Both the position numbers and the translations under genes were made by a program. Under the pieces are notes generated by a model. That model saw only the letters and a program-made list of their open reading frames with translations. It did no database searches and had not been told where the DNA came from. Source: Rhynchopus sp. YZ270_cl-10 (taxonomy: Eukaryota; Euglenozoa; Diplonemea; Diplonemida; Diplonemidae). From it: 64,000 nt of DNA. The DNA is taken from NCBI GenBank assembly GCA_964035575.1, contig OZ037908.1:434001-498000 (forward strand), given 5' to 3'. Shown one piece after another: positions 22,240 through 34,240 of this stretch (positions within the stretch are counted from its first letter, which is position 1; the number at the start of each line of letters is the position of its first letter).

Positions 22240-22497
22240 GTCGTTTTTTAGTTTTTCCAAGGAGGGTAAGCGCGTTCGAGCGTTTCTTTGTTTGTTCGGG
22301 AAAACCGTACAATTAAGATCACTGTTGTCCCAGCTTTGTGCACTACACAGCCAGGAGGGTTAATACAAGTTTCGCAGGTTCTCGGTCAGGTCGGCACTAT
22401 CACCACTCTGTCGCAGCAGCAGCACCTGTCTTCTTACCCGTTAACGTTAACGCCAACGTTAGTCGTCACAACAGCAGCAAACGTACCCTTCGCTACA
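22240..22497 (+). promoter_or_regulatory. Probable 5' leader of the 458-residue gene
   Basis: A T-rich tract ends in AG at 22250-22251. From there to the ATG at 22498 the sequence is of normal complexity, includes a GTTAACGTTAAC palindrome and has no in-frame ATG. This looks like transcribed leader starting at an AG acceptor, but whether the leader is cis- or trans-spliced cannot be told. Confidence 0.45.
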
Positions 22498-24417
22498 ATG
22501 GTCTCCGACAGACGCGAGAAGCACCGCACCTACGGGCGCCCTCTCCAGAACGCCTGCCAGGCCACACTCCCGAACCACCAGTCCATCAAGGACTTCCTCA
22601 ACCGTCTCAGCCCCGACTGCGTCGCCCATGAGAGATACGCGTATGTAACTTCCATTTGTTCTGTTTTTTTAAAAAATATACCTAGCTTAAAGGAGAAGAT
22701 ACGGTCGCCAAATGACCCCCTCGGGTAATTGAGCAACCAAGGAATAAATCTTTTCCCCCCTTTTACCCATCAGAGGTGCTATGTTTCTGCACTGTCTTTT
22801 TTTTAAAAAAACCAAACCAAACCAAGTTGTATTAGAGCGGAATAGTGGACGGAAAAAATGACAAGCTTTGTTCACCCCCTTTTTTTTCTTTTATTGCATT
22901 ACTCAATCACTACCATCATAACAAATACCCCCCAAAAAAAAACAACACAAATGTGTGCTGTCTGTGTAGTCCCCTCAAAACAAGCTGTAAAATAAACTGT
23001 CCCCCACTGCCTTGAACGGAGTGGAACCCCGCCACGTAGAAGAACGTGGTCAGAAGGCAGTACCAGGGGCAAATACTTGCACTATACCCGCCTACACTGT
23101 AGGTAATTATAATAACAAAACAAAACTAACCCAAAGCAAACACTTCCACACCCCATCCATCCATCCATCCATCCCACCCACAGCGACGGCACTCTCTACT
23201 TCTCCGGCAGCCTCACCCAGAGGCAGCGCTCCGAGAACAACATCGTCCCCAAGCCCGGCTGGAAGCCTGAGATCCGCCGCAGCCGCACCCTCTCGCTTGT
23301 GGTGAAGGCCGCTCACGGCGAGGCACCACGTCTGACTGTCGATGACGCTTTGGATATTGTGCGCCAGAGCCCACTGTGGAAGGACGTCCCGCACGTCGAG
23401 CTGATCCGCATTGCCAACACCAACGGCAAGGCAAGCCACGTCTTCGTGCAGTTCGAGGGCGAGATCATGGCCAGACGCAACGTCAACGTCGTCGACGCCA
23501 TGCCCTACACCCACCGTGACTCCGGCAAGCGCTGCTTCGTGCACGGCTCGCAGCTCAACGCATACTACGAGTACGAACCCCAGCCCGGAGGAGCCTTCGA
23601 CCCGCTCGTCTGGCGCAACCCCCACTACTCCGGCATGCGCTCCGTGACCCTCTCCCTGAGGGACTCCGCCTCCCCCGACCTCACCAAGAAGGCCGACGTC
23701 AAGGGCATCCCCAGCGACGCTCTCGTCTCCCTCATCGAAGGAGCCCTGGGAGGAAGCTTCGCACAGCAGGTCGAGTCGGTTCGCCGTGTGGACATGGAGA
23801 AGACCGGGATCAACGTTGTCGTTCAGGTCAGAACCGGAAGAGACCCTACCGACTGTCTGCAGGACCTTGCCAGGGGAACTGCGGGTATGTTTGTGAAGAG
23901 CCAGACCTCGCGTTCCTTGGTGGTGATGTGCGCTGGACTGCAGAGGAGCAGACAGGGTGACTCCGAGGTGTCCGACAACTTGTTGTGGAACACAACCAGG
24001 CCGGCGTCGGTGTGTGAGTCCTCGGATAGTGAGGATGACCTGCCGGTGGCGGAGACGTTTTCGTCGCGTCTGCGTGTGGACACCCCATCGGAGCTGCCGC
24101 CGTCGCCTGCAACGTCGTCGTCGGTTGAGTCCGCTGTGGCAGTGGTGTCGCCTGCGCACTCCAACTTCTCGCAGTCGTCCCGCTCGCAGTCGCTTCTGAA
24201 CCTCAGCAGCGCGCAGTCCCCACAGGGCTCGCAGGCCTCCCTGACCAACTTCGTGCTCACACAGAGCACGCTTGCTCCGTGCCGCCCGCCGTTGACCCCA
24301 CAGTCACCCCAGGGCAGCTCCCGCGGCAGCGAGCAGGGCCGCATGCCTGTGATCTGCGAGGAGGTCCCCATCATGACAAGCTACGACTCCGAGATGTGTC
24401 AGTACTTTTTCGAGTAG
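22498..24417 (+). CDS. Two-exon gene, 458-residue protein of unknown function
   Basis: Exon 1 is 22498-22640 and exon 2 is 23184-24417. The 543-bp intron has donor GTATGT and acceptor CCCACAG, and joining them keeps frame (143 + 1234 nt, 458 codons plus TAG). I chose the ATG at 22498 because the upstream frame has no ATG. Residues 1-60 are basic and polar. Residues 80-305 look globular with two alternating beta-alpha stretches (around RTLSLVVKAAHG...HVELIRIA and RSVTLSLRD...TGINVVVQVRTG). These could be two RRM-like modules, but I see no clear RNP motif, so this is a guess. From about residue 330 it is Ser/Pro-rich with an acidic SDSEDD patch, likely disordered, ending MTSYDSEMCQYFFE. Third positions are strongly G/C, suggesting good expression. 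I do not recognise the family. Confidence 0.75.
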
Positions 24418-25677
24418 GGGAGGAAAAAGGGAGTATGGAAAAACGATAAAATGGCCTGAAAATGTCATTGAAAAAATATAAAAGAAAAATTCTCAAAAAA
24501 ATACCCAGACGATGAAAAAAAAAATTGTCGTGGGACAAAACGGAATTTATTTTTTAAAAAAATGTCAAAACAATACCCCATCCCATGCGATTTTTTTTGT
24601 TTTGTTTTTTGATTTTTTTTTTTGAAATGTTAAAAAAAGGGAACATGATAGTTCTTTGAAACGGTAGAACATTACTGGAATGTGTTCTGAATACATTTCT
24701 TTTTTTCACTTTCTTCGAACCGTTTTAGCTTTCTTTTCTCTAGTAGAAAAGAAAGAACAAAGAGCTCTCGTTTTTTTTCCTTGTCTTTAGCATTGAAAAA
24801 TAATTTCAAAAAAAAGCAAAAAAAAACTTTGCATATTCCACGCCGGATTCCGCCCCCTTCTCTCTCCGCCCCCTTGTCTCTTTATATCCTCTTATACCCA
24901 CATTGAAACCACCCTAGTTTTTTTTTTTTTGCCATGTTTTTTTTATTCCCTTCTTTCGTCCAGGTCCATCTTATCCCTTGGTGCAAAGATTCCTTTGTAT
25001 TCATAACTGTCCCACTTTATATGGTACAAAAAGTGACAAGGAATTTAAACACCAAGCAGAAAAAGAAATAACGAAAACACAAAATAACAAAAAAAGAAGT
25101 CTGTTTTTTATCTGGCCTGATCAACTAGTGTGCAGTGTTTTTCTTTTTTTTGGTGTGTTTTTTTATTTTTCTTTTCTGAAAATAAGGAACCGAGAAAGGA
25201 AGGAAAACTGGCAAAGAAAAAAGGGTAGGTTTTGTTATTTTTTTCTCTTTTTTTTTTTTTTTTTAGATACTTCAACGATAAAATTTATAGTCTTTCTAAG
25301 TCACCGTGGGTGACAAAAACCATTAAACGCAATGGTCGAGCAAACTTCAAAACGCGCCGTTTTTTTTTTTAATTTTTCAACCCAAAAAAAAACCAACAAA
25401 AATAATTGGTGCTATTTCTTGTCTTTTTTCCCCCATCCCTTTTTAAACAAAAAGGATTTATGAACCCATTGAGGTCCATCAACTTCTAAGATTTTCTTTC
25501 ATTTAAACCTCCCCCTTCTGTCCCTTTTTTTGTGGATTTTTTTTTATACATTTTTTTTTGACATCTTGTTCTCTTTTTTATCTTCTATTTGTGTAGTGAA
25601 TACCTTTTTTTGCAACAAATTAAATGAAATGGTGGATGTATCTATTTTGAACATCCTCTTGTACCTTTCTTGTTGAT

Positions 25678-25706
25678 AAGGTGACTGAGAGTCTTAGGGT
25701 CATCTT
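25678..25706 (+). repeat. Family A hairpin, short
   Basis: AAGGTGACTGAGAGTCTTAG then GGTCATCTT: the inner stem has lost several pairs but GAGAG is kept. Tail ATAAACTTTTTCTTT. Confidence 0.7.
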
Positions 25707-26237
25707 ATAAACTTTTTCTTTGATTTGAAAGTAAGATTGGGAACATTTTTTTTTGATCCCTATACCCTATGCATTCAATTTATTGAATGCATAAGGTGAA
25801 ATACCTCTTCTTTGACTTCTTGATTTTTTGAAAGGATACAAAAATTAATTTGCATTGTATGCAAAAGAGGCTTTTTCATCTCACAAAAGCTTTTTTATTT
25901 ATTTTATTTTTTTGTCAAAATTTCGTAAAAAAAACCCCACATTTTTTTTTGCTGAAACTCTACTGTTTGTTCGCAATATGCAATAACAAACAGGAACGTT
26001 TTTTTGCATTTCTCCCTAGATTGCCATTTTTTCCCCCCTTTTTTATTGCATCATTTTTATCATTTTTATCATTGTTTTTACAGTGGTATTCACCCGAAGA
26101 AATTGGTGGTGAATGCTGCTCTTTGGAAGAGGAAAAAAAATTATTCTGGCCGATCAAGCGGGAAAATGTGCAGCTCCTTTTTTGTAGCTCCGCTCTTTCC
26201 AATCAAACCTAAATTGTATAAAGCCCGTTCTTTTATA

Positions 26238-26366
26238 TCAGATGTAAACCACGAAATGGATTGTAGGACTGCATGGTTGAGGGTGTCCACCACCCCCGGT
26301 ACAGCCGGGTATCATGTATCAAAGGTACACTGTCATGAGAGGGCTTTGTATTTCAAGTCAACTTTT
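26238..26366 (+). repeat. Family C repeat, full copy
   Basis: Starts TCAGATGTAAACCACGAAAT. Further blocks are GGACTGCATGGTTG, GTGTCCACC, GGTACAGCCGGGTAT, CAAAGGTACACTGTCATGAG, AGGGCTTTGTATTTCAAG and TCAACTTTT. CAAAG and CTTTG can pair around a loop with TGAGAG, echoing family A. Other copies are at 39824, 51490 and 58161. Confidence 0.8.
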
Positions 26367-26587
26367 TTTTTGACATGGATTGGTTTGGCCAATACTAAAA
26401 ACGGTTATCAAAAAAAATAAAAAGTAACTCCGATAGGCAAACAAAAAGGGGAAAAGGTTTTTTTTTTTCCGTTGATTGCTCAAATTATCCGGTTGGAGTG
26501 AGGGGTGATTTGGCAACCGTATCGGAGGAAACGATTTTCCCCTTGAAGCTACGCTTATAGGGTACATATATGAAAAAAAAATCTCAT

Positions 26588-26633
26588 AGTACGGTCTCAC
26601 ATCCTCGGGTGTGTCTGTACTAATACAACCAAG
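26588..26633 (+). repeat. Family B2, diverged copy
   Basis: AGTACGG, CACATCCTCGGGTGTG, CTGTACT, tail AATACAACCAAGG. The outer arms changed from AGTG/CACT to AGTAC/GTACT, another paired change. Confidence 0.65.
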
Positions 26634-27504
26634 GGGTTTTTTTTTATATGGGGGGGGTAAAAAAAAAAGGGAAGAAAAAGATAGGAAAATTATTTCGAAT
26701 TGTTCCCTTAGATGATGAATACACGATTCGACAATTTTGAGGATTTTTTTTTTAGTTTTCTTCAAAACCAAATGTAGTGCACAAAATACAAGAGAAACGT
26801 CTCCCGATGGATCCCTGTATTGTTCATGACAAGATTTCTCCCGCTATTTTTTTCTCTCTTTTCTTTTCTCTCAGCAAAATTACAAAACAAATCAAAATAT
26901 AAACTGAAATGGCTGCAATCTCCAAGAAAAGGAAGATCGATTTTATTTTTGTCTTGAAAAAAAGGAAATGAACTTCGTGGGGCGAAAAATAAGAACGTAC
27001 TTTCTTAACCCCTCGCGAATATTTCATTTTCCCTTTATTTTTTTTTATTTTTTTGGCAAAGTTTTTTTGGTCTTCTTGGATTGGTAATGTAGCTATTTTG
27101 TTTTGTTTTTGTTTTTTGGTTTTTGGTTTTGTTTGAAAGAAATAAAAGGAAAAAAAAAATGGCACAATGTATTCATCCAGTATATCTACGTTATTCTATT
27201 CGTCACATTCCTTTTTTGTTTTTTTTTGTTTTTTCCTGCCCCCCTTTTTTTTTGTTTATGCTTTTTTGCATCCTGTTGAGTTCGCTCGATTGAGGATGTG
27301 AAATAGCACTAACAAAAAATTATCATCATCATCATCATCAGTTTCTTTAATGGCATCTACCCCCACCCACCCCACATTCTCCCAATGCATTTTTTGTTTG
27401 ATTCTAAAAAAAGACAAGAAAACGGAAAAAGAAGGATTAGAGGGTGCAATGTTTTATTTTTCAACAAACAGCGTTATTTTGCTTTTTTTGGATGTTTTTT
27501 TTAA

Positions 27505-27541
27505 AAGGTGAACACTGCATGGCGAGGCTTAGGTTCATCTT
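27505..27541 (+). repeat. Family A hairpin
   Basis: AAGGTGAACACTGCATGGCG then AGGCTTAGGTTCATCTT. The outer arms pair; the inner 5' arm is diverged. Confidence 0.65.
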
Positions 27542-28235
27542 CATCCTTTTTTCTATTTCCTTTTTTATCTCTGTGATATCTCCCTTCTTTTTTTTTTGCA
27601 AAATATTGCAAGGGATAGCAACTGGAAGAGAAAAATAAAAGAAGGGCCAAAAGGGGGTGTGCTAGGAAGGGTCGAAAAAGGCGTGCAACTCATACACAAG
27701 GGAAATATAGCGCTTAATTTCCATTTTATTCTTGTGAGAGCGTGTCACCCCATTCTTTCCTTCCTTTCCTCTTTGGGTTCTGCTTTTTTCTTCTTTTTTT
27801 GGATGTCCTTTTGTTTTTGTTTTTTGCAAAAAAAATTAAATGGAGGTTTTGCTGAAAGGAAAATAATAAATTGAATCAAAAAAAAAAAAAATAACGTCTG
27901 TTTATAGATCATAACATTTTCACCAGATTTTTTCTTTTATTTTTTTAGTCTCAAAAACAAAAAAAAAAAAAATGACAAACGAATTTGAAAGATGCAACCA
28001 TTTGCGGTTTCTCTTTCATCTTCTTTTTGACTTTCCTTCTCCCTTTTTTTTGGGGAATGGATATTTTGTCATAAATAAAATTGACGATATCTTTTCCCCC
28101 TTTTTTTCCCCTTCTCTTTAAATATTTTTGTTCAGCTGTCATTTTTTTATATATTTTTTTGCGTTGTTGTTTTATCAACTTCGCCACTGAATAGAAGAAC
28201 ATGAGTGTTGTTCCTTAACAAAAAGGGTTTTTTTC

Positions 28236-28273
28236 ATGATTGGCTACGCAAACGAGAGGCTTAGGGCCATCAT
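28236..28273 (+). repeat. Family A hairpin with TGGC/GCCA stem
   Basis: ATGATTGGC pairs with GCCATCAT, and the inner arms TACGC/GCTTA flank AAACGAGAG. The consensus A-U next to the bulge is replaced by G-C on both sides. Confidence 0.75.
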
Positions 28274-31200
28274 CTAAAACTTTTCTTAATTTAAGGAGAC
28301 GACGGCTGCACAAAATGAAAAAGAGGAGTGAAAAAAAATATATATATATTCACCCAAATCGAAACGAGGGGGGAGAGTAAAGGAAACAGCGTTACTTCTT
28401 TCTTCTGTTATAGTGCGGTTTGTTTACCTTTATTTTTTCTTCTCTCACTCCCGACGTTTCCTAAAAAAAAAATATCACTTTTTTTTTTATTTCTCTCACA
28501 CCTTCAGGAACTCTTTGTGTTCTTCGTTGTGTGTCTTTTTTTAAAAAAAACGAGGAAACATTGCCAAATCTTAAAATACAAATGTTTTCCTTTAAAATCA
28601 AAAAAAAAAATTACCATTTTTTGCATCGCGTGTCGATATGCATTTGGGAACAGACTAGCCAACCTCTAACTTTTTGTTTCCGCTCACGAGCACGCTATTC
28701 ATTAAAAAAGAAAGATGGGTTTTAAAATAAGCAAAGACTGACTTTAATTCTTTACTTCAAAAAAAAAAAAAAAAATGCACCAATGTTTTTTGACAAAAAA
28801 AAATACGGAATTTTCAAACAAAAACGGTATCATCCACGAAGTTTACTCGACTTTTGATTTCAGCAAAAAAAAAAAACAACAACAACAACACAAATCTCCC
28901 TAAAACAAAATAGTTACTTTTCTGGATTTTTCTTTTTTATATACCTGCTAGGGCTGACCCCTAGCAGATATCAGTTTTCACACTTTCATTTTCTCTTTTC
29001 TTTTTTTTTTTTTTTTTTTTTTTTTTTTGCAGTACTAAAACACACACAGAAACATAAGATGGCAAAGTCGTCCATCCCAAAAAAGAAATAAAAATATGAA
29101 CCTTTTAAGTGGATTGCGTGGTTATAAGTTGAAGTAATAGCCTATAGCACTTTCCACAATAAAAAAAACAAAAAAAATTAAAAGCCGCCTGAAGGGGCGG
29201 TATTTAGTTGCCTTTATTCAGAAGCGCAACAAAACAAAAAGTGTGATTTGTCTCCATTTTTCATGTCATTCCCCCCCTTCTTTGGCAAAAAAAAAAAAAA
29301 AAAAAAGTGATAAAGATTTTCTCCCCTTTTTCCTCCTTTATAAAGGGTATCCCAACATTTTTTTTTAAAACCCCCTTTCTTGAATGTTCGCGAATACACT
29401 TTAATAACCTTTCAAAATCTGACGCCCCCTCCCTGAAAACGAGGTTTGTTAGTGTATAAAGGTCCATAGGAAGGAGGGGGGTTTTTTTTTTTGAATGCAT
29501 GATTGTACTCATTTTTGGTTGATCATTAATTTTTTTTTCTTTTTGGAAAAAAAAAAAGGGGGGTAAAAACAAATCCTCTACTTTTTTCCCCTTCTCCCTC
29601 ACCCCGCATCAAGACTTACATTAAAAGGGTTTTTTTGTGTTAATTTTTTGCACAAGATAGCTAATTTGATTTTTCTTCTAGGGAAAAAAAAAAAATTGGT
29701 GAACACCCTGCCTTCCCCCACCATCGCCCTTTTTGATCAACAAAATAACAAAAATGAGAGTTTTGTCTTCGCTTTATCACTTAGCGATGTTTTTTTTGCC
29801 TTCTCTCCGTCTTTCTCTCTCTCCCCTCCCACCCCATCATTTTTTTTTTTTTTTTTGTACAAATACGACCAATTTTGGTTCAAAAATATGAGATTTATTT
29901 GTTTTCTTCCCCTTTTTTTTTTTTTTTGATTGAATACACTGAGTTGACCGACCAACCCCCGAAAACAGTTCATAATTTATTCTTCCCTAAAGACGAATGA
30001 AGAGAAAAGGGTAAAATACTGTGGATTAACCTTTTCGGACTTTTTCCCCCCAAAAAAAAAACAAAAAAAAAAAAAAACAAAAAAAACACGCAGAATTGGT
30101 ATCACTGAAACCAACTTAAGGCGGTACTAACCCCTATCCTATCCTCTATACCACTGGGTCATTTGTGATAACCAAAAAAAAAAACAAAAAAGCAAAACAA
30201 TACAACAAAAACCATCCCTCTCCTTTATTCCATCCCTTTTTTTTTTTTTTTCAAAATCATTTTTTTTTTATAAAATATGGCCTTCGTAGTGCCTACCTAT
30301 ATCGTCTCTTTTTTGTGCCCTTTCTTTTAGTTTTGAAGAAAAATGCAATCTTTTTTTTCTGATATATTGAGCCAGCTACCAGCGCGTGGCGAGGTTTTTT
30401 TTTTTTCTTCACATAATTGTGTGTCGTTTCAACAAAACTCTCGGGGGGAGAAGGTTATGCTTGAAGATACATAAAACTGTGAGGCTCAGTTTTCAGAATA
30501 AAGTTTTTCTTCTTTTTTTTCCCCTACCCCTTTTGGAACGCTCCCCACCATTTTTCCCCCCATTTTAAAATAAAGCAAGATTCATTTTTTTTTCTGAAAA
30601 ATATAAAAAAACAAATATTCTTAACAAGAACACAATAATAGCTACACAAAAACTTCTTCCCCGCGAAAACAGAATTTCTTTTTTTTCTGTCTTTTTGTAA
30701 ATCCTTCGTATCTTTTTAACTCTTTGCTCTGGTACTAAGCACGTATTTTGTACCTATCAAGTCCATTGTTCACTGTAGCGTCTGTTCCCAGTCATCAGAG
30801 AAGAAGAAAAAGAAAAAAAACTGAGAAAATTGCTGGAAAATGTAAGGGGGAGAGCATTTATTGCATCCAATAAAAACGACACCCCCCCTTTTTTTTCAAA
30901 ATACGGAACACGTTTTTTTTTCATTTTCAATTTCATTTTGACAAAATAGTTCATGGCACTATTGAACACTGTGACTCGTTTTTTTTTTGAGCTAGGTGGG
31001 TGTAATTTTTTTCAACATATTTTTTTAAAAAAAATATAAATCTGTCAAAAAAATAGTTGAAACCCCACTGCCTTTTGCACTTGTATATCTTCTTCTCTCC
31101 CACAACCCTGTCTTGTTTTCCTTTGTTGCACTTTTCCTTATTATTTTTAAGTGCTTACATCTACCGGTATCCGGTGTGATGTTTGCGCTTTAAACTTATC

Positions 31201-31633
31201 TATTTTTTTAACTGAATGCGTTTGTGCCCCAGGTGGCCTTCTTTTTCATTTAAACCGCTTTTCCCCCTCCCGTTTCCTTTATCTAAAAAAAAAAAAAGAA
31301 AAAAAAAATTGAACAAGGAATTGGGCTGTACTTTGAAAATGAGTGCCAACCACACGAAAAATTTTTCAAAGAGTTCAGATCCATTTTTTTCTCCCCCAAA
31401 ACAAAAAAAAACAAGCCCATTTATTCATTCTGTCATTTTTTCATCATTCATTTATTTAATGTTGTACTAGCGACCCTGGAGTTGCTGTGCTACGTTAAAA
31501 AAAAAAACAAAAAAAAAAGCTAAATCTATGGGAAAAAACTGTACTGAAAATATAGAGTAGGAAAAAACAGCAAAAACTTGACTAGCTGTTTTTCATTTTT
31601 TTTAATAAAGTTATAAAGTTATAAAGGTTTAAA

Positions 31634-31675
31634 AAGGTGACTAAGCACCACTGCACGAGAGGCTTCGGTCTAACC
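31634..31675 (+). repeat. Family A hairpin, enlarged loop
   Basis: AAGGTGACTAAGC, loop ACCACTGCACGAGAG, GCTTCGGTCTAACC; tail CATAAACTTTTCTTT. Confidence 0.65.
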
Positions 31676-32091
31676 CATAAACTTTTCTTTCCTGTGCTTG
31701 TGTCCGCCGATGAACGGTGAGGCGTTTGCACATTCGACTTCTTTCTTTTGTAACTTAACGCCATGCGCTGTCGATGATAATCATCAACGATAATTTGAAG
31801 AAAAAACAGCTCAATGTTTTTCTCTGATTTTTTTTTTTACCATCTTTCAAAAAAAAAAAAAAATCTTGATCATTTTTTTGTTTCTCCAGTATTTTCAAAT
31901 TATAGCATAGCGTATGTACTGTCCGAAAGGACATATATGAGCATTTTTTTTTTAAATATTTCTTTCAAAAAAAAAAAAAAAAAAAAAAGCCAGCAAAAAG
32001 TAGTGCCCCCTGTTAGCCTACTGAGTATGCAAATATCTACTCTATATCATTCCCACAAAATTCATGTCATTTTAAAAAAAAAAAAATAGCC

Positions 32092-32242
32092 AAAACAAAA
32101 CAATCAAAACAAACAAAACAAAACAAAACAAAGCAAAACAAACAAAATAAACAAAATAAACAAAATAAACAAAACAAGCAAAACAAACAAAACAAACAAA
32201 AAACAAACAAAACAAGCAAACAAACAAAACAACCAAACAACT
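32092..32242. repeat. Imperfect A/C microsatellite
   Basis: About 150 bp of AAACA, AAATA and AAACAA units with a few substitutions. The minus strand reads as a Cys-Leu-Phe repeat, which is not a gene. Confidence 0.85.
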
Positions 32243-32591
32243 CAGTAGCACACATACGGGGACCTCCCTTTTTCTTTGCTTCCTCTTTTAAAAAAATCAA
32301 ACAATAAAAAAAATCACTTATGCACAACAACCCAATACCACTCTTTTGCCGTTGTTGCTCTTTGTCTCGAAGCTTTTTTTTTTCCTTGTCATGTAGTTGT
32401 TACTATTTTCACCCTCTCCCTCTCCCTCTTTTCCTTCTCTCCCCCCCTTTTTGCTTCAGCTATCACAACGTGATGCAGAAGGAGCAAAATATGGTGTCAT
32501 CAACCTCTGGGAAAAACCACAACCCCACAGCTAAGATTTCACCCTCAAAACACAATCTCCCCACCAGCCCCACCCCCATACCCTCCTCTTT

Positions 32592-32631
32592 GAAGTGTGA
32601 CTAAAGCACCACGAGGCTTAGGTTCATCTTT
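32592..32631 (+). repeat. Family A hairpin
   Basis: GAAGTGTGACTAAAGC, loop ACCACGAG, GCTTAGGTTCATCTTTC. Confidence 0.75.
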
Positions 32632-32886
32632 CAAAACAACTTTTTTTTTTCTCTCTTTTTTTTTTCCCCGCGATCTTATTTTCATTTTATTTTATTTTAT
32701 TTTATAAAATAATGTTCTTTCATTGGAAAGTGCGTTGTTTTGTCTCTCTCTCTCTCGCTTTTTCCCCTTTTCCCCCCGAATTTGGTTGTCTATAAAAAAA
32801 ATAAATAAAAATCTAGGTCGCTCAATGAGCGTTCTAGAGAGCCATGCAACCATTTCACCCCTCCCCCCCTCGCTCCGCTCCCATCA

Positions 32887-32923
<37 letters not shown>

Positions 32924-33031
32924 TTGATTTCCCCTCCCTTCCCCAGTCACTGTTGTTTTCTTTTCTCTCTCCCTCTCTTCCCCCTTCCCATTTTGATTCC
33001 CAGGAATCCGGCAATCCCCCACCCCGACTGT

Positions 33032-33065
33032 AGATGTCTCCGTACATGAGAGGTACATTCATCTT
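33032..33065 (+). repeat. Family A variant hairpin with GTAC/GTAC stem
   Basis: AGATGTCTCCGTAC, loop ATGAGAG, GTACATTCATCTT. The loop and outer arms are consensus while the inner stem is entirely different yet still pairs. Confidence 0.7.
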
Positions 33066-33480
33066 GGTTTTGCTTTTCTTTTCTTTTATTTTATTTTTTT
33101 GCCTTTTTTTTTTGTATAGAACCCACCGTTTCTAAAACAGGAACGGCAGAGGGAATTCTTGCATTTTATTTTATTTTTTTTGCTTTTCTTTTTTTTTGTT
33201 TTTCTTTTCTCCCCCCCCATTTTTAAAACCCAGCAGGAGAGGGAGAAGAGGCGGCCGTATGTGTGTTAATTATTCAAGTCGAGATGCCTTCAAAATGGGA
33301 GGTTGAGTCCCCATAATATAGCATATAGTACGGGATAGTTGATAATAACATAAACCACCTTTTCCCCCTGAGTAGCTTTTTTTCTTTTTTCTCTCTTTTT
33401 TTTTTTAGAAATTTTTCTGCAACAATAAAAGAATTTGTTGCTATGTTAGCTTTTTTGCCCAAACCCTCCCTCTTTTTTAA

Positions 33481-33515
33481 AAGGTGACTAAGCATGAGAG
33501 GCTTAGGGTCATCTT
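33481..33515 (+). repeat. Family A hairpin, near consensus
   Basis: AAGGTGACTAAGC, loop ATGAGAG, GCTTAGGGTCATCTT, tail ATAAACTTTTTTCTT. Confidence 0.85.
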
Positions 33516-33607
33516 ATAAACTTTTTTCTTCTTTTTTTTTTTTAATGGCTGCGCTTTCGCGATGTTCTCTTGTTTATGATTTCCCCTTTTTACACACTCG
33601 CATTGTA

Positions 33608-33643
33608 TGATTAAAAAGCACGAGAGGCTTTCGTTTCATCTTT
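33608..33643 (+). repeat. Family A, diverged copy
   Basis: AAAAAGC, loop ACGAGAG, GCTTTCGTTTCATCTTTT: AAAGC pairs with GCTTT. It lies 92 bp after the previous copy. Confidence 0.6.
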
Positions 33644-34203
33644 TGCAAACTTTTTTTTTTCTCTTTTTGGAATCACTCCTCCCCACTCTCCCCTCCCATT
33701 CCTTCCGTACATCATTGTATGGTACCCATTATTTTATCTCCTACTGTACCTCAGTTAAATGAGGTTTCCATTTTTTATAAAAGTATCTTGTCGCTCTCGA
33801 GCAACAGTTTTTTCTTTTCCCCCTTTTCATTTTTTTTGTCACTTTTTTTCAAAAAAAAAAAGTTGTCTTCCCCGTCTCTTGATGCAAACATTAAAAAATT
33901 TCTTCCCTCTCTTAAACGCGCTTCTGCTGAAACACAACCGGCAGAGAGCGTGCTCATTTTGCGTACATTGTAAGCAAAAAATTCAAGAACATAAATAAAA
34001 TAAACAAAATGTGAAGCGTATCTGATGCCTCCACAAAAAAAAACTGCATTTTTTTAAAAAAAAATGCCATATTTTTTCCCACAATTATTCTTCATTCTGT
34101 CCGTCTGTTCATTCGTTGCTTGATTCCTGTTCCTTAATGTGAAAATGAAGGGAAAAAAAGGAAGGGAATCATGATAAATTCGCAACGAATTCTATATTTT
34201 TTT

Positions 34204-34240
<37 letters not shown>

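Larger units (their letters stand above)
1084..22250. other. Gene-poor AT-rich region with dispersed hairpin repeats
   Basis: About 21 kb in which I find no protein gene I would defend. The open frames here are short and made mostly of Phe, Lys, Ser or Leu from homopolymer and CT runs. The plus strand is pyrimidine-rich, with many T runs of 8-20 and C runs of 7-10. Set into it are hairpin repeats of families A, B, C, E and F and five inverted-repeat elements, each listed separately. One stretch at about 17100-17390 is of normal complexity and is not explained by any repeat seen here. Confidence 0.7.

Noticed and set aside
23107-24159. 350-codon minus-strand frame opposite the 458-residue gene
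   Set aside because: It is a shadow of a GC-biased exon; the plus strand has the coherent splice, start and stop.
32067-32330. Cys-Leu-Phe-rich minus-strand frame
   Set aside because: Translation of an AAACA/AAATA microsatellite.
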